A DNA stretch of 64,000 bases from PALSA-610 sp038213435 (GCA_038213435.1 JBBQTI010000015.1:18340-82339); one strand, 5' to 3'; counted from the stretch's first letter, positions 43,470 through 53,887 are shown. Notes: generated from the letters alone by a model not told the origin. Translations and numbers: made by a program.

Positions 43470-44312
43470 TCAGAGGGGCAGACCGAGCTGCGGGTTGGCG
43501 CGCGCCCCGAGCGAGCGAAGGCGCTGGTTGATTCCGTCGACCCAGAAATCGCCCTCTTCGTCGTGCGTGAGGATCCAGAAGCGTTCCTCGCGAATCGCTT
43601 CGAGCACCTTGGCGGCCACCTCGTCCGGAGGCATTCCCTGCTCGATGAACCCACGCAGCAGTTCCGCTGCTTCCGGGTCGGGAGCCGCGCCTTCCTGCAG
43701 GTGCGCGGGCCGGTTGCGCGCGCTCTGGGCGATGTTCGTGTTGACCCAGCCGGGACACAGCACCGAGACCTTCACCTGCGGCGCGCTCAGGGCGAGCTCG
43801 TGATGCAGGGTCTCCGAGATCGCGACCACCGCGTGCTTGCTCGCGTTATAGGGGCCCATGAACGGCGCCGCCACGAGGCCGGCGACCGAAGCGGTGTTCA
43901 CGATGTGGGCCTCGGTCTGTTGCATCAACAGCGGCACGAAGGCCCGGACACCGTGGATCACACCCCAGAGGTTGACCCCGATCACCCATTCCCAGGTCGA
44001 CAGCGGCATCTCCCACGAGAGACCGCCGCCGCCGACTCCGGCGTTGTTGCAGAAGACGTGCACGCCGCCGAAACGGGTCACCGCCGCGTCGGCCAGCGCC
44101 TGCATCTGCGCGGGATCGGTCACGTCGGTGACGACCCCTTCGATGTCGACGCCGGAATCGCGCAGGTCCGATACCGCGCGCTCGAGCGCGGCGGCTTCGA
44201 CGTCACCGATGAGGACGTGAGCGCCTTCCGACGCCAAGCAACGCGCCAGCGCGTACCCGATTCCGCTCGCTCCGCCGGTGACGACGGCGACCTTGCCGTG
44301 GAGATCCTGCAC
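43470..44312 (-). CDS. SDR-family NAD(P)-dependent oxidoreductase
   Basis: A 280-residue classical short-chain dehydrogenase: cofactor motif TGGASGIGYALARCLASEG, NNAGVGGGGLSW, catalytic Ser in VNTASVAGL and Tyr/Lys in YNASKHAVV. The C-terminal region includes a PGWVNTNI turn and ends ANPQLGLPL. It starts at GTG. The substrate is unknown. It is on the same strand between ahcY and mtnA, but nothing connects it to the methionine cycle. Confidence 0.88.
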   Translation of the reverse strand: MQDLHGKVAVVTGGASGIGYALARCLASEGAHVLIGDVEAAALERAVSDLRDSGVDIEGVVTDVTDPAQMQALADAAVTRFGGVHVFCNNAGVGGGGLSWEMPLSTWEWVIGVNLWGVIHGVRAFVPLLMQQTEAHIVNTASVAGLVAAPFMGPYNASKHAVVAISETLHHELALSAPQVKVSVLCPGWVNTNIAQSARNRPAHLQEGAAPDPEAAELLRGFIEQGMPPDEVAAKVLEAIREERFWILTHDEEGDFWVDGINQRLRSLGARANPQLGLPL

Positions 44313-44321
44313 GCTTTCTAT

Positions 44322-44336
44322 GGCTCCCTCGCTTCG
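44322..44336 (+). repeat. short intergenic repeat GGCTCCYTCGCTTCG, copy 2
   Basis: GGCTCCCTCGCTTCG in the 66-bp gap between ahcY and the SDR gene. Together with 41077-41091 it suggests a dispersed intergenic repeat family. Confidence 0.45.
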
Positions 44337-44378
44337 GCGCGCCTCCGCTGCGTCGGCACGTTTCTATTGCTCGTGCGA

Positions 44379-45827
<1,449 letters not shown>

Positions 45828-45857
45828 GCCTGGTCCTCCGGTTGCGGGCGCGCATTG

Positions 45858-45879
45858 CACGCCACCAAATGGCGGCGCG
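45858..45879 (-). promoter_or_regulatory. hairpin in the ahcY leader
   Basis: On the minus-strand transcript, GCGCCGCC pairs with GGUGGCGU around AUUU (nine pairs with two G-U), ending about 30 bases before the ahcY ATG. The 140-bp divergent gap to the nitrilase gene leaves room for a leader. No full match to a known SAH or SAM riboswitch was recognised. Confidence 0.45.
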
Positions 45880-45967
45880 TACCGCACCACCATGTTCACG
45901 GAGGCCGGCCCGGATCACCGGATGACAGCCCAACTGGGCCCGACCGAGCCCCAATGGTAGCGCGGCA

Positions 45968-46900
45968 GTGAGCGAGCGTGCGATTGTGAACGGCATGACG
46001 AATCCCGCGCCCATCACGCTCGTTGCCGCCGTGCAGGCCGCTCCGGTGTTCCTCGATCGGGAGGCCACGATCGAGAAGGTCGGGGCACTCACGAAGGAGG
46101 CCGCGGCCGCGGGCGCGCGGCTGGTCGCGTTTCCCGAAGGGTTCGTACCGACGTACCCGGATTGGGTGTGGCGGACGACGCCCTGGGCGGACGGCGAGTG
46201 GTACGCGCGCTGGATCGACCAGTGCGTCGACGTTCCGGGTCCGGCGTGTGATGCGATCGGGGACATCGCGCGCGAGAACGGGGTCCATCTCGCCGTTCCG
46301 GTCAACGAACGCGCGGGCGGAACGGTCTACAACACGATCCTCTACTTCGCGCCCGACGGCGCGCTGCTCGGCAAGCACCGCAAGCTCGTCGCCACCGGCG
46401 GCGAGCGACTCGCGTGGGGCATGGGCGACGGCTCGACGCTGCCAGTGTTCGACACGCCCTTCGGGCGCCTGGGCGGGCTGATCTGCTGGGAGAACTACAT
46501 GCCACTCGCGCGCGTGGCGATGTACGAACAAGGCGTCGACATCCTGCTCGCGCCCACGTGGGACAACTCCGACGTGTGGGTGGCGTCCATGCGTCACATC
46601 GCGAAGGAAGGTCGGTGCTACGTGCTCGGGATCACGTCGTGCCTGCGGGGCTCCGACGTTCCGGCCGACTTCCCCGGCCGCGACGACATCTACGGCGGCG
46701 AAGACGACTGGATGTCGCGCGGCAACACAGTGATCGTCGATCCGTACGGGGAGATCCTCGCGGGACCGATCAGCGAGACCGAGGGAATCCTCTACGCCGA
46801 GATCGACGTCGCCAAGGTGCGCCAGTCACGGCGTCAGTTCGACGTCGTCGGTCACTACGCGCGTCCCGACGTGTTCACGCTGACGGTTCGTCGGGGCTGA
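45968..46900 (+). CDS. nitrilase/cyanide hydratase-family carbon-nitrogen hydrolase
   Basis: A 310-residue nitrilase-superfamily enzyme with the Glu-Lys-Cys triad in AFPEGFVPTYP, GKHRKLVATG and GGLICWENYMPLAR. The extended blocks APTWDNSDVWVASMRHIAKE and DDWMSRGNTVIVDPYG match true nitrilases (branch 1) that turn nitriles into acids and ammonia. The GTG at 45968 is used; an ATG at 45995 starting MTNPAPITLVAAVQ is an equally likely start. It is divergent from ahcY and convergent with the DUF4389 gene. Confidence 0.92.
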   Translation: MSERAIVNGMTNPAPITLVAAVQAAPVFLDREATIEKVGALTKEAAAAGARLVAFPEGFVPTYPDWVWRTTPWADGEWYARWIDQCVDVPGPACDAIGDIARENGVHLAVPVNERAGGTVYNTILYFAPDGALLGKHRKLVATGGERLAWGMGDGSTLPVFDTPFGRLGGLICWENYMPLARVAMYEQGVDILLAPTWDNSDVWVASMRHIAKEGRCYVLGITSCLRGSDVPADFPGRDDIYGGEDDWMSRGNTVIVDPYGEILAGPISETEGILYAEIDVAKVRQSRRQFDVVGHYARPDVFTLTVRRG

Positions 46901-46903
46901 GCT

Positions 46904-46922
46904 CCTGGGCTCTCAGCCCAGG
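46904..46922. terminator. bidirectional terminator-like hairpin
   Basis: CCTGGGCT (46904-46911) pairs perfectly with AGCCCAGG (46915-46922) around CTC. It lies between the convergent nitrilase and DUF4389 genes and includes the DUF4389 stop codon. A U-tract is missing, as is common in high-GC actinobacteria. Confidence 0.65.
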
Positions 46923-47512
46923 GCGAACGGCGGGTAGGCGTCCGTGAGCAGCAGGAAGTACGCCTGGACGCGCAGCGACCAGCGGTTGACGTTGATCACG
47001 AAGTCGCGCATCCCTGTCGGCCAGTGCCCGGTGAACAACACCGCGAACGCCGCGATCAAGGTCACGACCGCCGCGGCAATCGTCAGGACCACGAGCACGA
47101 TGACGTGCGGGATGACCAGGACGATGCGGAAGAACGCAGTCAACCGGTTCCGGTCCGTGAGCTGCGGCTCAACCTCGACGCGGACGCGCGGGTCGTCGCC
47201 CGGATCGCTCGTCGCCGTCGTGAAACTGAACGGGGGGTATTCCTCCCGAAGGAACCCGACGTAGGTGTACGTGCGCAGCATGTAGCGCAGGTACATGGCC
47301 TGGAAGGTGGCCAACCCCTCGGGCAGGTTTCCCGTGAACACGATGGCGAACCAGGAGATGAGGCCGACCACCTGGCTCACCGTCTGCAACACGTTCAAGA
47401 TGATGAGATGCGGGATGCCGAGCAGCCAGTTGACGAGCGGTCGCCAGTTCGCCACGCGTTCGGGTGGGTCGAACGAGAACGTAGCGGGAAACGCGGGTGA
47501 GCCTTCGAGCAT
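46913..47512 (-). CDS. DUF4389 membrane protein
   Basis: A 199-residue protein of two homologous halves. Each has a Trp/Arg turn, a pair of hydrophobic helices and a closing YxxLLxxxYPPF (FLREEYPPFSF and LLTDAYPPFAL). The ATG at 47512 begins LEGSPAFPATFSFDPPERVA. DUF4389 proteins are common in actinobacteria and have no known function; some are paired with lipid genes. It stands alone and is followed by the nitrilase gene tail to tail. Confidence 0.8.
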   Translation of the reverse strand: MLEGSPAFPATFSFDPPERVANWRPLVNWLLGIPHLIILNVLQTVSQVVGLISWFAIVFTGNLPEGLATFQAMYLRYMLRTYTYVGFLREEYPPFSFTTATSDPGDDPRVRVEVEPQLTDRNRLTAFFRIVLVIPHVIVLVVLTIAAAVVTLIAAFAVLFTGHWPTGMRDFVINVNRWSLRVQAYFLLLTDAYPPFALG

Positions 47513-47590
47513 CAGGGCCTCCAGGGCGCAGCGATGGCGCGCGGACCCATTGTCCGCCTGCACGCCCGAGCGCGGGTGGATTTGCCCGAT

Positions 47591-47893
47591 TTATCCGCTC
47601 CAGAGGGTTTCGAGCGCAGTGGCGACCTCGGCGGGCTTGGTCGCCGGCCACCAGTGGCCGCTCTCGGGGAACATCACGAGCCGACCCACGAGGTCAACCG
47701 GTTCGCCGACTCGTTCGATCTGTTCGATCAGCCAGTCGACGTACGCCTCCTTGGACGCAGTGAAACCGGGCGGGAGCGGAGCGTCGAAGCCCGCAAGCGC
47801 GGGCGTGACCACATCGGTGCGCTCGAGACGCGCGCGCACGGCGTCTCATAGTCGCGGGGTGTCGGGGACGCCGTGCACGACCACCGCTGGCAT
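47591..47893 (-). pseudogene. alpha/beta hydrolase, broken by a nonsense codon and a large internal deletion
   Basis: From an ATG at 47893 with GAGGAG upstream, the frame reads MPAVVVHGVPDTPRL, then TGA at 47846-47848 where family members have Trp, then DAVRARLERTDVVTPAL and EAYVDWLIEQIERVGEPVD. After DLVG, where the nucleophile-elbow region should follow, it jumps directly to the C-terminal block MFPESGHWWPATKPAEV. The catalytic core of about 150 residues is therefore deleted in frame. Only the first and last parts of the fold remain. Confidence 0.8.
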
Positions 47894-47921
47894 GTCGGGC
47901 TCCTCGGCCGGGAGATGTGGA

Positions 47922-48968
47922 TCAGGGCGTCTTCGCGAGGCGCGACTTCAACTCGAGGATTGCGTCGATCGGCCCAGGGTCGACGTCGTTCTCCAGCGCG
48001 AGGTAGCAGCTCGTCCAGTCGCCGACGTACATCAGGTCGAGGAGCTGCGCGAGCCGCCCCTCACCCTCAGCCTCGACCTCCAGCACTTGATGCACGCACT
48101 CCTCGATCATCTCCCTGGTCACGGTGAAGCGAACCTGCAACCGCTTGTGCTCGAAGCCGTGCCGGAGCTCGACGAGCGAGAGCAGTTGTCGCGTGACATC
48201 ACCGTGCTGGCCCCATCCGCAGATCTCGTTGTGGTCGAGCTCGGGGTACTGGTGCCAGAACGCCGGGGCCTTGGCGTTCTCGTTCACATCGCATTTCCAC
48301 CGATACGCGGCGACGCCGCCGAGCGCGCCGCCGCCGTAGACGATCGGAATCGTGCGGCCGAGACGACGCGCGAGCTCGCGCGCGGGATTCGCCGCGCCGG
48401 TCATGCCGGGGACGCACCGATCGCGTCGGCGCGCAAGCTGCGCCTGCGCGGTGACGAGATTGGCGTGCGCGCCCGGAGCCAGTCCGGCGCGAAACAGGGT
48501 GACCAGCATGGGCGCCACGAGTGCGCCGATCGCGGCCCGCGGCATGAATCCCGGCGGGCAGGGAAGGTGCAGCGCGCCCGCGTCGCGCGCCACGTCCGCA
48601 AGCCGGCCACCGCACGAGATCGCGACGAGCTGCGCGCCCCGTTCGACGGCGCTCGACGCCATCGACACGGTCTCCTCGGTATCGCCCGAGTACGAGACCG
48701 CGATCGCGAGCGTCTCGGGACCGACGAAGGCCGGCGTGCGGATCTGCTTGAGCACCGTGAGCGGCACCGGTAGCTCGTCGTTGAACGCGGCCGCGACCAC
48801 GTCGCCGGAGATCCCCGACCCGCCCATGCCGAGCACGACGATGTTGCGGATCACGTCCCCGCGCGGGAAAGCGTCGATGTGCACCGTGCCCGCGACCTCG
48901 TGGGCGTGCGCGAGCTGTTCCGGCAACCCCGCGACCGCGTCGAGGAAGCCGAGAGAGTCGGTGGTCAC
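47922..48968 (-). CDS. bifunctional phosphoglucose/phosphomannose isomerase (SIS domain)
   Basis: A 348-residue double-SIS protein of the PGI/PMI type. VVLGMGGSGISGDVVAA, AVSYSGDTEETVSM and PIVYGGGALGGVAAYRWK bind sugar phosphate, and PELDHNEICGWGQHG carries the catalytic Glu and His. It interconverts fructose-6-phosphate with glucose- and mannose-6-phosphate, feeding the phosphomannomutase upstream. The GTG at 48968 overlaps the Trm112-like stop (GTGA), so three genes (manB, Trm112-like, SIS) form one unit. Confidence 0.9.
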   Translation of the reverse strand: MTTDSLGFLDAVAGLPEQLAHAHEVAGTVHIDAFPRGDVIRNIVVLGMGGSGISGDVVAAAFNDELPVPLTVLKQIRTPAFVGPETLAIAVSYSGDTEETVSMASSAVERGAQLVAISCGGRLADVARDAGALHLPCPPGFMPRAAIGALVAPMLVTLFRAGLAPGAHANLVTAQAQLARRRDRCVPGMTGAANPARELARRLGRTIPIVYGGGALGGVAAYRWKCDVNENAKAPAFWHQYPELDHNEICGWGQHGDVTRQLLSLVELRHGFEHKRLQVRFTVTREMIEECVHQVLEVEAEGEGRLAQLLDLMYVGDWTSCYLALENDVDPGPIDAILELKSRLAKTP

Positions 48969-49204
48969 TGCTCGAAAGTGGGCTTGACCCCGTCGCTTTC
49001 GGCCTTGGCCATCAACCGATCGTGCTCCGCGTCGTCGACACTCTCGGCGTCGTCGATGAGCAGATCGGGGATGTCGCCGTCGAGAACACGATAACGACGA
49101 CGGAGCCGCGGGTTGTACAGCGACTGCTCGTCCGCGAAGTACAAGAGCGGGCCCTTGTCCTGCGGGCACGCGAGGATCTCGAGGAGTTTCGGGTCGAGCG
49201 CCAC
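48965..49204 (-). CDS. Trm112-family small protein
   Basis: A 79-residue protein beginning MALDPKLLEILACPQDKGPL, with YNPRLRRRYRVLDGDIPDLL in the middle, the standard Trm112/YcaR pattern. The usual second Cys pair is incomplete: one Cys is visible, and the partner positions are Asp or absent. Eukaryotic Trm112 activates methyltransferases; the bacterial role is unknown. The gene is coupled by overlap to the sugar-phosphate isomerase gene, an arrangement often seen in actinobacteria. Confidence 0.82.
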   Translation of the reverse strand: MALDPKLLEILACPQDKGPLLYFADEQSLYNPRLRRRYRVLDGDIPDLLIDDAESVDDAEHDRLMAKAESDGVKPTFEQ

Positions 49205-49258
49205 GTCGCGCAGACTATCGGCGAGGGGCGCGACACCGCCGGGTCGCTCGGTGCCCGG

Positions 49259-50602
49259 TCAACGCTCCGGTCGCCGAACGAGCGCGAGCACCTCCGTCGT
49301 GTGTGCCTCACACCGCGCGGCGTCGGGGGCTTCGAGGTTCAGGCGCAGGAGCGGTTCGGTGTTGCTCGGTCTCAAGTTGAACCACCACTCACCGCAGTCG
49401 ACCGTCAAGCCGTCGAGCCGGTCCTGCGAGAACGCGGAGTATTCCGCCGCGACCGCGGCGATGACTGCCGCCGGGTCGTCGACGCGAGAGTTGATCTCGC
49501 CGCTCTGCACATAGCGCTCGAAAGGCTTGCGCAGCTCCGAGAGCGGCAAGCCCGCACGGCCGAGCTGCTCCAGCACCAACAGGGCGGCGATCGACCCGGA
49601 GTCGGCTCGCCAGTTGTCACGGAAGTAGTAATGCGCGGAATGCTCGCCGCCGAAGATCGCGCCGGTCTCGGCCATGACCTGCTTGATGAACGAATGGCCA
49701 ACGCGCGCGCGGACGGGGATTCCTCCGTGCTCGCGGATGATCTCGGGTACCGACCGAGAGCAGATGAGGTTGTGCACCACCGACTCTCCGGGATGACGGT
49801 CGAGGATGCCCGCCGCGACGATGGCCGTCGTCGTGGAGCCACTGATCGGCACGCCCTTGTCGTCGACGAGGAACACCCGATCGGCGTCGCCGTCGAACGC
49901 GAGCCCGACATCGGCGTTCAGATCGAGGACCGCGCGTTGCAGATCCTTCAGGTTCTCGGGTTGGATCGGGTCGGCCGGGTGGTTCGGGAACGAGCCGTCG
50001 AGCTCCCCGTACAGGACCGTCAACGAGAACGGCAGGCCCTCGAACACGCGGGGGACGACGAGCCCGCCCATACCGTTGGCGGTGTCGGCCACGACCGCGA
50101 GCGGCTTCAGCGCCGCCGGGTCGACGAACGAGCGCACGTGCTCGCCGAACGCCTCGAGCAGGTCGACACGCTCAACCTTGCCCGCGACCTCCCCCCGCGA
50201 CGTGACGCCGGACGAGACCATCTCCTTGATCTGTTGCAGACCGGTCTGCTCGCCGACCGGTGCGGCGCCGGAGCGACAGAGCTTGATGCCGTTGTAGTTC
50301 GCCGGGTTGTGACTGGCCGTCAACATTGCGCCGGGCGCGTCGAGTCGCCCGGACGCGAAGTACACGAGATCCGTCGAGGCCAGGCCGACGTCGGTGACAT
50401 CGGCGCCCGCGAGCGTCGCGCCCTCGATGAACGCCGCCGCGAGCGACTCTGACGAGGACCTCATGTCACGGCCCACGACGAGATGCTGCGCGCCGGTGAA
50501 ATGCGCGAAGACGTTGCCGATGCGGCGGACGAGCGCCTCGTCGATCTCATCGGGATAGACGCCGCGAATGTCGTAGGCCTTGAAGACTCCGTCGAGCGAC
50601 AC
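49259..50602 (-). CDS. manB: phosphomannomutase/phosphoglucomutase
   Basis: A 447-residue alpha-D-phosphohexomutase. Residues AYDIRGVYP begin the fold, the active-site phosphoserine is in TASHNPANYNG, metal binding in FDGDADR, sugar binding in GEHSAHYYF, and the phosphate-binding loop in RPSNTEPLLRL. It converts mannose-6-phosphate to mannose-1-phosphate (or the glucose pair) for GDP-mannose and cell-envelope glycans. The GTG at 50602 with GGGAG upstream is preferred over a longer frame. Confidence 0.93.
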   Translation of the reverse strand: MSLDGVFKAYDIRGVYPDEIDEALVRRIGNVFAHFTGAQHLVVGRDMRSSSESLAAAFIEGATLAGADVTDVGLASTDLVYFASGRLDAPGAMLTASHNPANYNGIKLCRSGAAPVGEQTGLQQIKEMVSSGVTSRGEVAGKVERVDLLEAFGEHVRSFVDPAALKPLAVVADTANGMGGLVVPRVFEGLPFSLTVLYGELDGSFPNHPADPIQPENLKDLQRAVLDLNADVGLAFDGDADRVFLVDDKGVPISGSTTTAIVAAGILDRHPGESVVHNLICSRSVPEIIREHGGIPVRARVGHSFIKQVMAETGAIFGGEHSAHYYFRDNWRADSGSIAALLVLEQLGRAGLPLSELRKPFERYVQSGEINSRVDDPAAVIAAVAAEYSAFSQDRLDGLTVDCGEWWFNLRPSNTEPLLRLNLEAPDAARCEAHTTEVLALVRRPER

Positions 50603-50651
50603 GCTGTGCTCCCACCCACCTCCCAAGCGCAGTTCCGGCCTCAGGGCCGGG

Positions 50652-53567
50652 TCATGGTAGCGCCGGCTCCGGTTCCTTCCGGTCCGGCGGTTCGTCCTCG
50701 GAGGGACCGGGACGTGGACCCTCCGGAAGGGTATTCGGCTCCTCGGCGTCGTGACTGTCGTCACCGCTCTGCTCGTCGCGCCAAGCGTCCGGCTCGCCCG
50801 CGCGGTCGTCGTCTCCCGCCGCGAACCGGCGCGCGCCGGTCCAGAGTCCGAGCAGCACCAGCCCGACGGCTCCCCCGACTGTGATGGCGCGTCCGGCCCA
50901 GTCGGCGGTGGTCAACCCGTAGGTCAGCTCGACGTGCGTCGACGTCGGTATGACGACCATCAGGTTCGGGGCGAGACGGTACGGACCCTTCGCCCCGGAG
51001 ACGTGCCAGTTCGGGAAGTACGACTCCTTGACCTCGACGGGTTTCCCGACTTCGGAGACGTCGAAGGAGATCTTGTCGACGGTCGTCCGGACGTTGCCGA
51101 CCCGCGTCGGCGTGACCACGCGCGGCTGGGCCCGGGCGAGGTCGCTCGCGTTGACGCGCGTCCACTCGCTCGGGCCCGTCTGCGCGTAAGCGGTGCTCAG
51201 CGCCTCGCGATTGACCCACCACGGCGCGGTCGTGCACTCCCACCCGTCCTGCATGCGGGGCTCGGCGCCCGATGACGCGTCCCAGGTCTGGCCCCAACAC
51301 TTGGAGTACCCCGGCCGGCCGCTCGGCAGTGACGTGAGGACCAGGGGCTCGCGGTCCATCCCGACGACGAGGTCACTGTTCGCGACCTGGTACACCTTCC
51401 AGTCCTTCAGCTCCTTGTCGGGCGGCGGACCCGCGATCGGCGGGTTCTGTGGAATGTCCTTCACCAGCGTGAGCTGTGGGTTCCTGCTCGCCAGTTTCTG
51501 CATCTCCGGGGTCCACGCCATGTAGTACCGGACGCCGAGCATTTGCAGGTGACGCACGCACAGGTCGAAGTCGGCGGTACCCGAGCCGTAGACGAGCCCT
51601 CGCACCGGGTTCGACGGGTGCTGAGCGCATTCGCTCACCGTGAGGAAGTGGTAGTCGGTCGTCGCCGACGACTCGAAGTAAATGCCCTCCATCGAGGCGA
51701 TCTTCCCGTGCGTGAAGTACGGCAGGAGCATGAGCGCCAGGCTCGTGCCGTAGCTGTTGATCGCGTCCGGCTCACCCGATGACGGTTCCCAGAGCGCGCG
51801 GCCGGTGCCGTGCGAGTCGGCGACCTGTTCCATGCCGGTCATGATCGCCTTGTACTGGGGGTAGGCGGGCTTGCTCTCGTAGCCGGAGTAGTTCCACGAG
51901 GCCCAGCCGCGAATCGCGATGGCGGAGTTGTGATCGGCCGCGTCGAACCCGCGATCGAGCGCGAACGCGCCGCCGACCGCGACGACCACGGCGAGAGCGA
52001 TCGCGCCGAGCCGTCGCCGACGCTTGCCCACGACGGCATCCGAGAGTTGCTCGGGCGGCTCCCAACCCTCGGGCCCCCGATCGAAACGGCGATCGGCGAG
52101 AGCCCACGCCGCTTCCTTGCGGACCTCCCGAGTGGCGGCCGCGTCGTCGTCGGCGGTCGCGATCTCGGCCCACGCCCGGGCGCGCGCGTCGCGTAGGTCA
52201 CCGTCGCGTATCCACGCGTAGGCGCGGCTCACGAGCGCGGCGGCGAGTCGGGCGATCTCGGTCGCGCCCATCGCCGCGAGGAACGCCCACGAGAGGATCC
52301 AGAACGGCAGGAATCGCGTGTTCCAGATCGCGTGCTCGGGCCACTCGATGAACATCACGCCGACGACGAGCGCGAGCACGAGGAGCACGAGAGTCGAGCG
52401 CCGTCGATACCAACCGGCCGCGATGATCGCCACGCCGGCGAGTATCCAAATCCACCACGGCAACCACAACGTCGGAGAGAAGTGCCGGACCGGATTGGCA
52501 TTGGTGTCGAGCGGCGGACGCCCGACGGCGTTCCCGAGGCCGACGATCGTGTGCCTGACCGCTCCCGGCAGCGGCAGCCACGACGGGAGCGTGAAGTCGC
52601 CCTTCGGCAGGAGCTTCGTGTACCGCATGCTCTGCGTGAAGGCCTGTTGCGCCAGCAGTGGCAGAATCCAGACCGCGCTCAACGCGACCGCGACGCCTCC
52701 GACCGGCAACGCGATCGCCCACGTACGCAGCGGACGGCGGGTGAGCCAGAGCAGGATGGCCGCGATCGCGATGAAGATCGCGACGACGATGTGCGACATG
52801 ATCGCCAGCGCGATCAGTACGGCCGGGAGCCACCGCCGGCGCCCGGTATCGAGCGTGTAAGCGAGCGCGCCGAGCCCGAACAGCGCGAACGCGAGACCGA
52901 TCGTGAACGAGAACTCACCCGCCAGCGTGCTCGCGATGTTGCCGCCGTAGATCTGCCAGTCGGTACGGGTCTGAACGAGAGTGCCGAACGCCGCCAGCGC
53001 GAACGCCGGCGGGGCCGGCCAGGGCGCCTTCATGCCCTTCGCGAACGAGTACGCGGCCGCGGGCAGCATCAGCGGACCGCTCACCGTCACGAGCTTGAAC
53101 GCGACGTTGTACGGCATGACGACCTTCAGCACCCAGATCATCAACGCCGGGACCGGGAAGTAGTACTGGCCGACCGGGAAGCCGGCGTACCAGTCGGGCG
53201 CCCAACCCGACAGCCGCAGCTTCGGGAACCAGTTGTCGGCCAGGAACTTGGGCCACCACACGTGGGCGCCCATGTCGCCACCATTGGCCGTGGTGTTGCG
53301 GAACAGGTCGCCGAAGCGGAAGTTGCCCGGGACGAGGGTCCAGTGGTGTGCCGGGTCGATGATGCAGAACACCAACCAGGTGCAGATCGCGACGATGGCC
53401 CAGCCGGTCGCGCGCTCCCAGAGCGCGCGCGGTTGGTCGTCCTCGTCGAGGGAGAGGGCGGCCCGAGCCGGTGCCTCGTGGGCGGTGATCTTCACGGCCT
53501 CGGTTTCCGTCGTGGGAGCAGCCACTGGAGGAAAGGATGCCAGACCGCGCTGCCTCGTCGGACTCAC
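50652..53567 (-). CDS. large multi-pass membrane protein, GT-C/arabinosyltransferase-like
   Basis: A 971-residue protein with about a dozen transmembrane segments in residues about 50-560. A lumenal loop NGGDMGAHVWWPKFLADNW after the first helix resembles the Asp-containing loop of GT-C transferases and of the membrane proteins labelled as pyruvoyl-tetrahydropterin-synthase related. A large extracytoplasmic part (about 560-900) ends in one helix (AITVGGAVGLVLLGLW) and a charged, Pro-rich cytoplasmic tail. No ribosome site decides between 53567 and a GTG at 53525. It lies among sugar-phosphate genes, suggesting envelope glycan assembly. Confidence 0.72.
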   Translation of the reverse strand: MSPTRQRGLASFPPVAAPTTETEAVKITAHEAPARAALSLDEDDQPRALWERATGWAIVAICTWLVFCIIDPAHHWTLVPGNFRFGDLFRNTTANGGDMGAHVWWPKFLADNWFPKLRLSGWAPDWYAGFPVGQYYFPVPALMIWVLKVVMPYNVAFKLVTVSGPLMLPAAAYSFAKGMKAPWPAPPAFALAAFGTLVQTRTDWQIYGGNIASTLAGEFSFTIGLAFALFGLGALAYTLDTGRRRWLPAVLIALAIMSHIVVAIFIAIAAILLWLTRRPLRTWAIALPVGGVAVALSAVWILPLLAQQAFTQSMRYTKLLPKGDFTLPSWLPLPGAVRHTIVGLGNAVGRPPLDTNANPVRHFSPTLWLPWWIWILAGVAIIAAGWYRRRSTLVLLVLALVVGVMFIEWPEHAIWNTRFLPFWILSWAFLAAMGATEIARLAAALVSRAYAWIRDGDLRDARARAWAEIATADDDAAATREVRKEAAWALADRRFDRGPEGWEPPEQLSDAVVGKRRRRLGAIALAVVVAVGGAFALDRGFDAADHNSAIAIRGWASWNYSGYESKPAYPQYKAIMTGMEQVADSHGTGRALWEPSSGEPDAINSYGTSLALMLLPYFTHGKIASMEGIYFESSATTDYHFLTVSECAQHPSNPVRGLVYGSGTADFDLCVRHLQMLGVRYYMAWTPEMQKLASRNPQLTLVKDIPQNPPIAGPPPDKELKDWKVYQVANSDLVVGMDREPLVLTSLPSGRPGYSKCWGQTWDASSGAEPRMQDGWECTTAPWWVNREALSTAYAQTGPSEWTRVNASDLARAQPRVVTPTRVGNVRTTVDKISFDVSEVGKPVEVKESYFPNWHVSGAKGPYRLAPNLMVVIPTSTHVELTYGLTTADWAGRAITVGGAVGLVLLGLWTGARRFAAGDDDRAGEPDAWRDEQSGDDSHDAEEPNTLPEGPRPGPSEDEPPDRKEPEPALP

Positions 53568-53597
53568 CCCACGCGCCGGCCTCGGCGCGAAAACCGC

Positions 53598-53771
53598 CTA
53601 ATGGGCGGCGCGGGCCAGCTCCAGGACCTCGTTCAGCGAGAGGACACCTCCGTCGTCCTGCCAGGTGTTGGCCTCGCATTTCGAACAACGGTGGAACACG
53701 ATCTCGCGGCCCGCGACGCGCATGCGGATCGTGATGAGCATCGTTTTCGCACATCCTGTGCAGACCAGCAT
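53598..53771 (-). CDS. 57-residue zinc-ribbon protein
   Basis: A short frame with a clear GGGAGG upstream of the ATG. CTGC at residues 4-7 and CSKC at residues 29-32 form a two-knuckle zinc ribbon, and the tail DDGGVLSLNEVLELARAAH is helical. No family name is certain. It is 30 bases upstream of the large membrane protein gene on the same strand and probably shares its transcript. It may act as a regulator or protein-binding module. Confidence 0.65.
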   Translation of the reverse strand: MLVCTGCAKTMLITIRMRVAGREIVFHRCSKCEANTWQDDGGVLSLNEVLELARAAH

Positions 53772-53887
53772 TCTGTGCCTCCCTGACACCGAGCCGGTGA
53801 TCATTGTCGGCATCGATGCGAAAATACTGAAGCGGTGGGCCGGCGACTTTTGCCGTGCTCGCGCCGTCATATCGGCCGAACCGCCGG

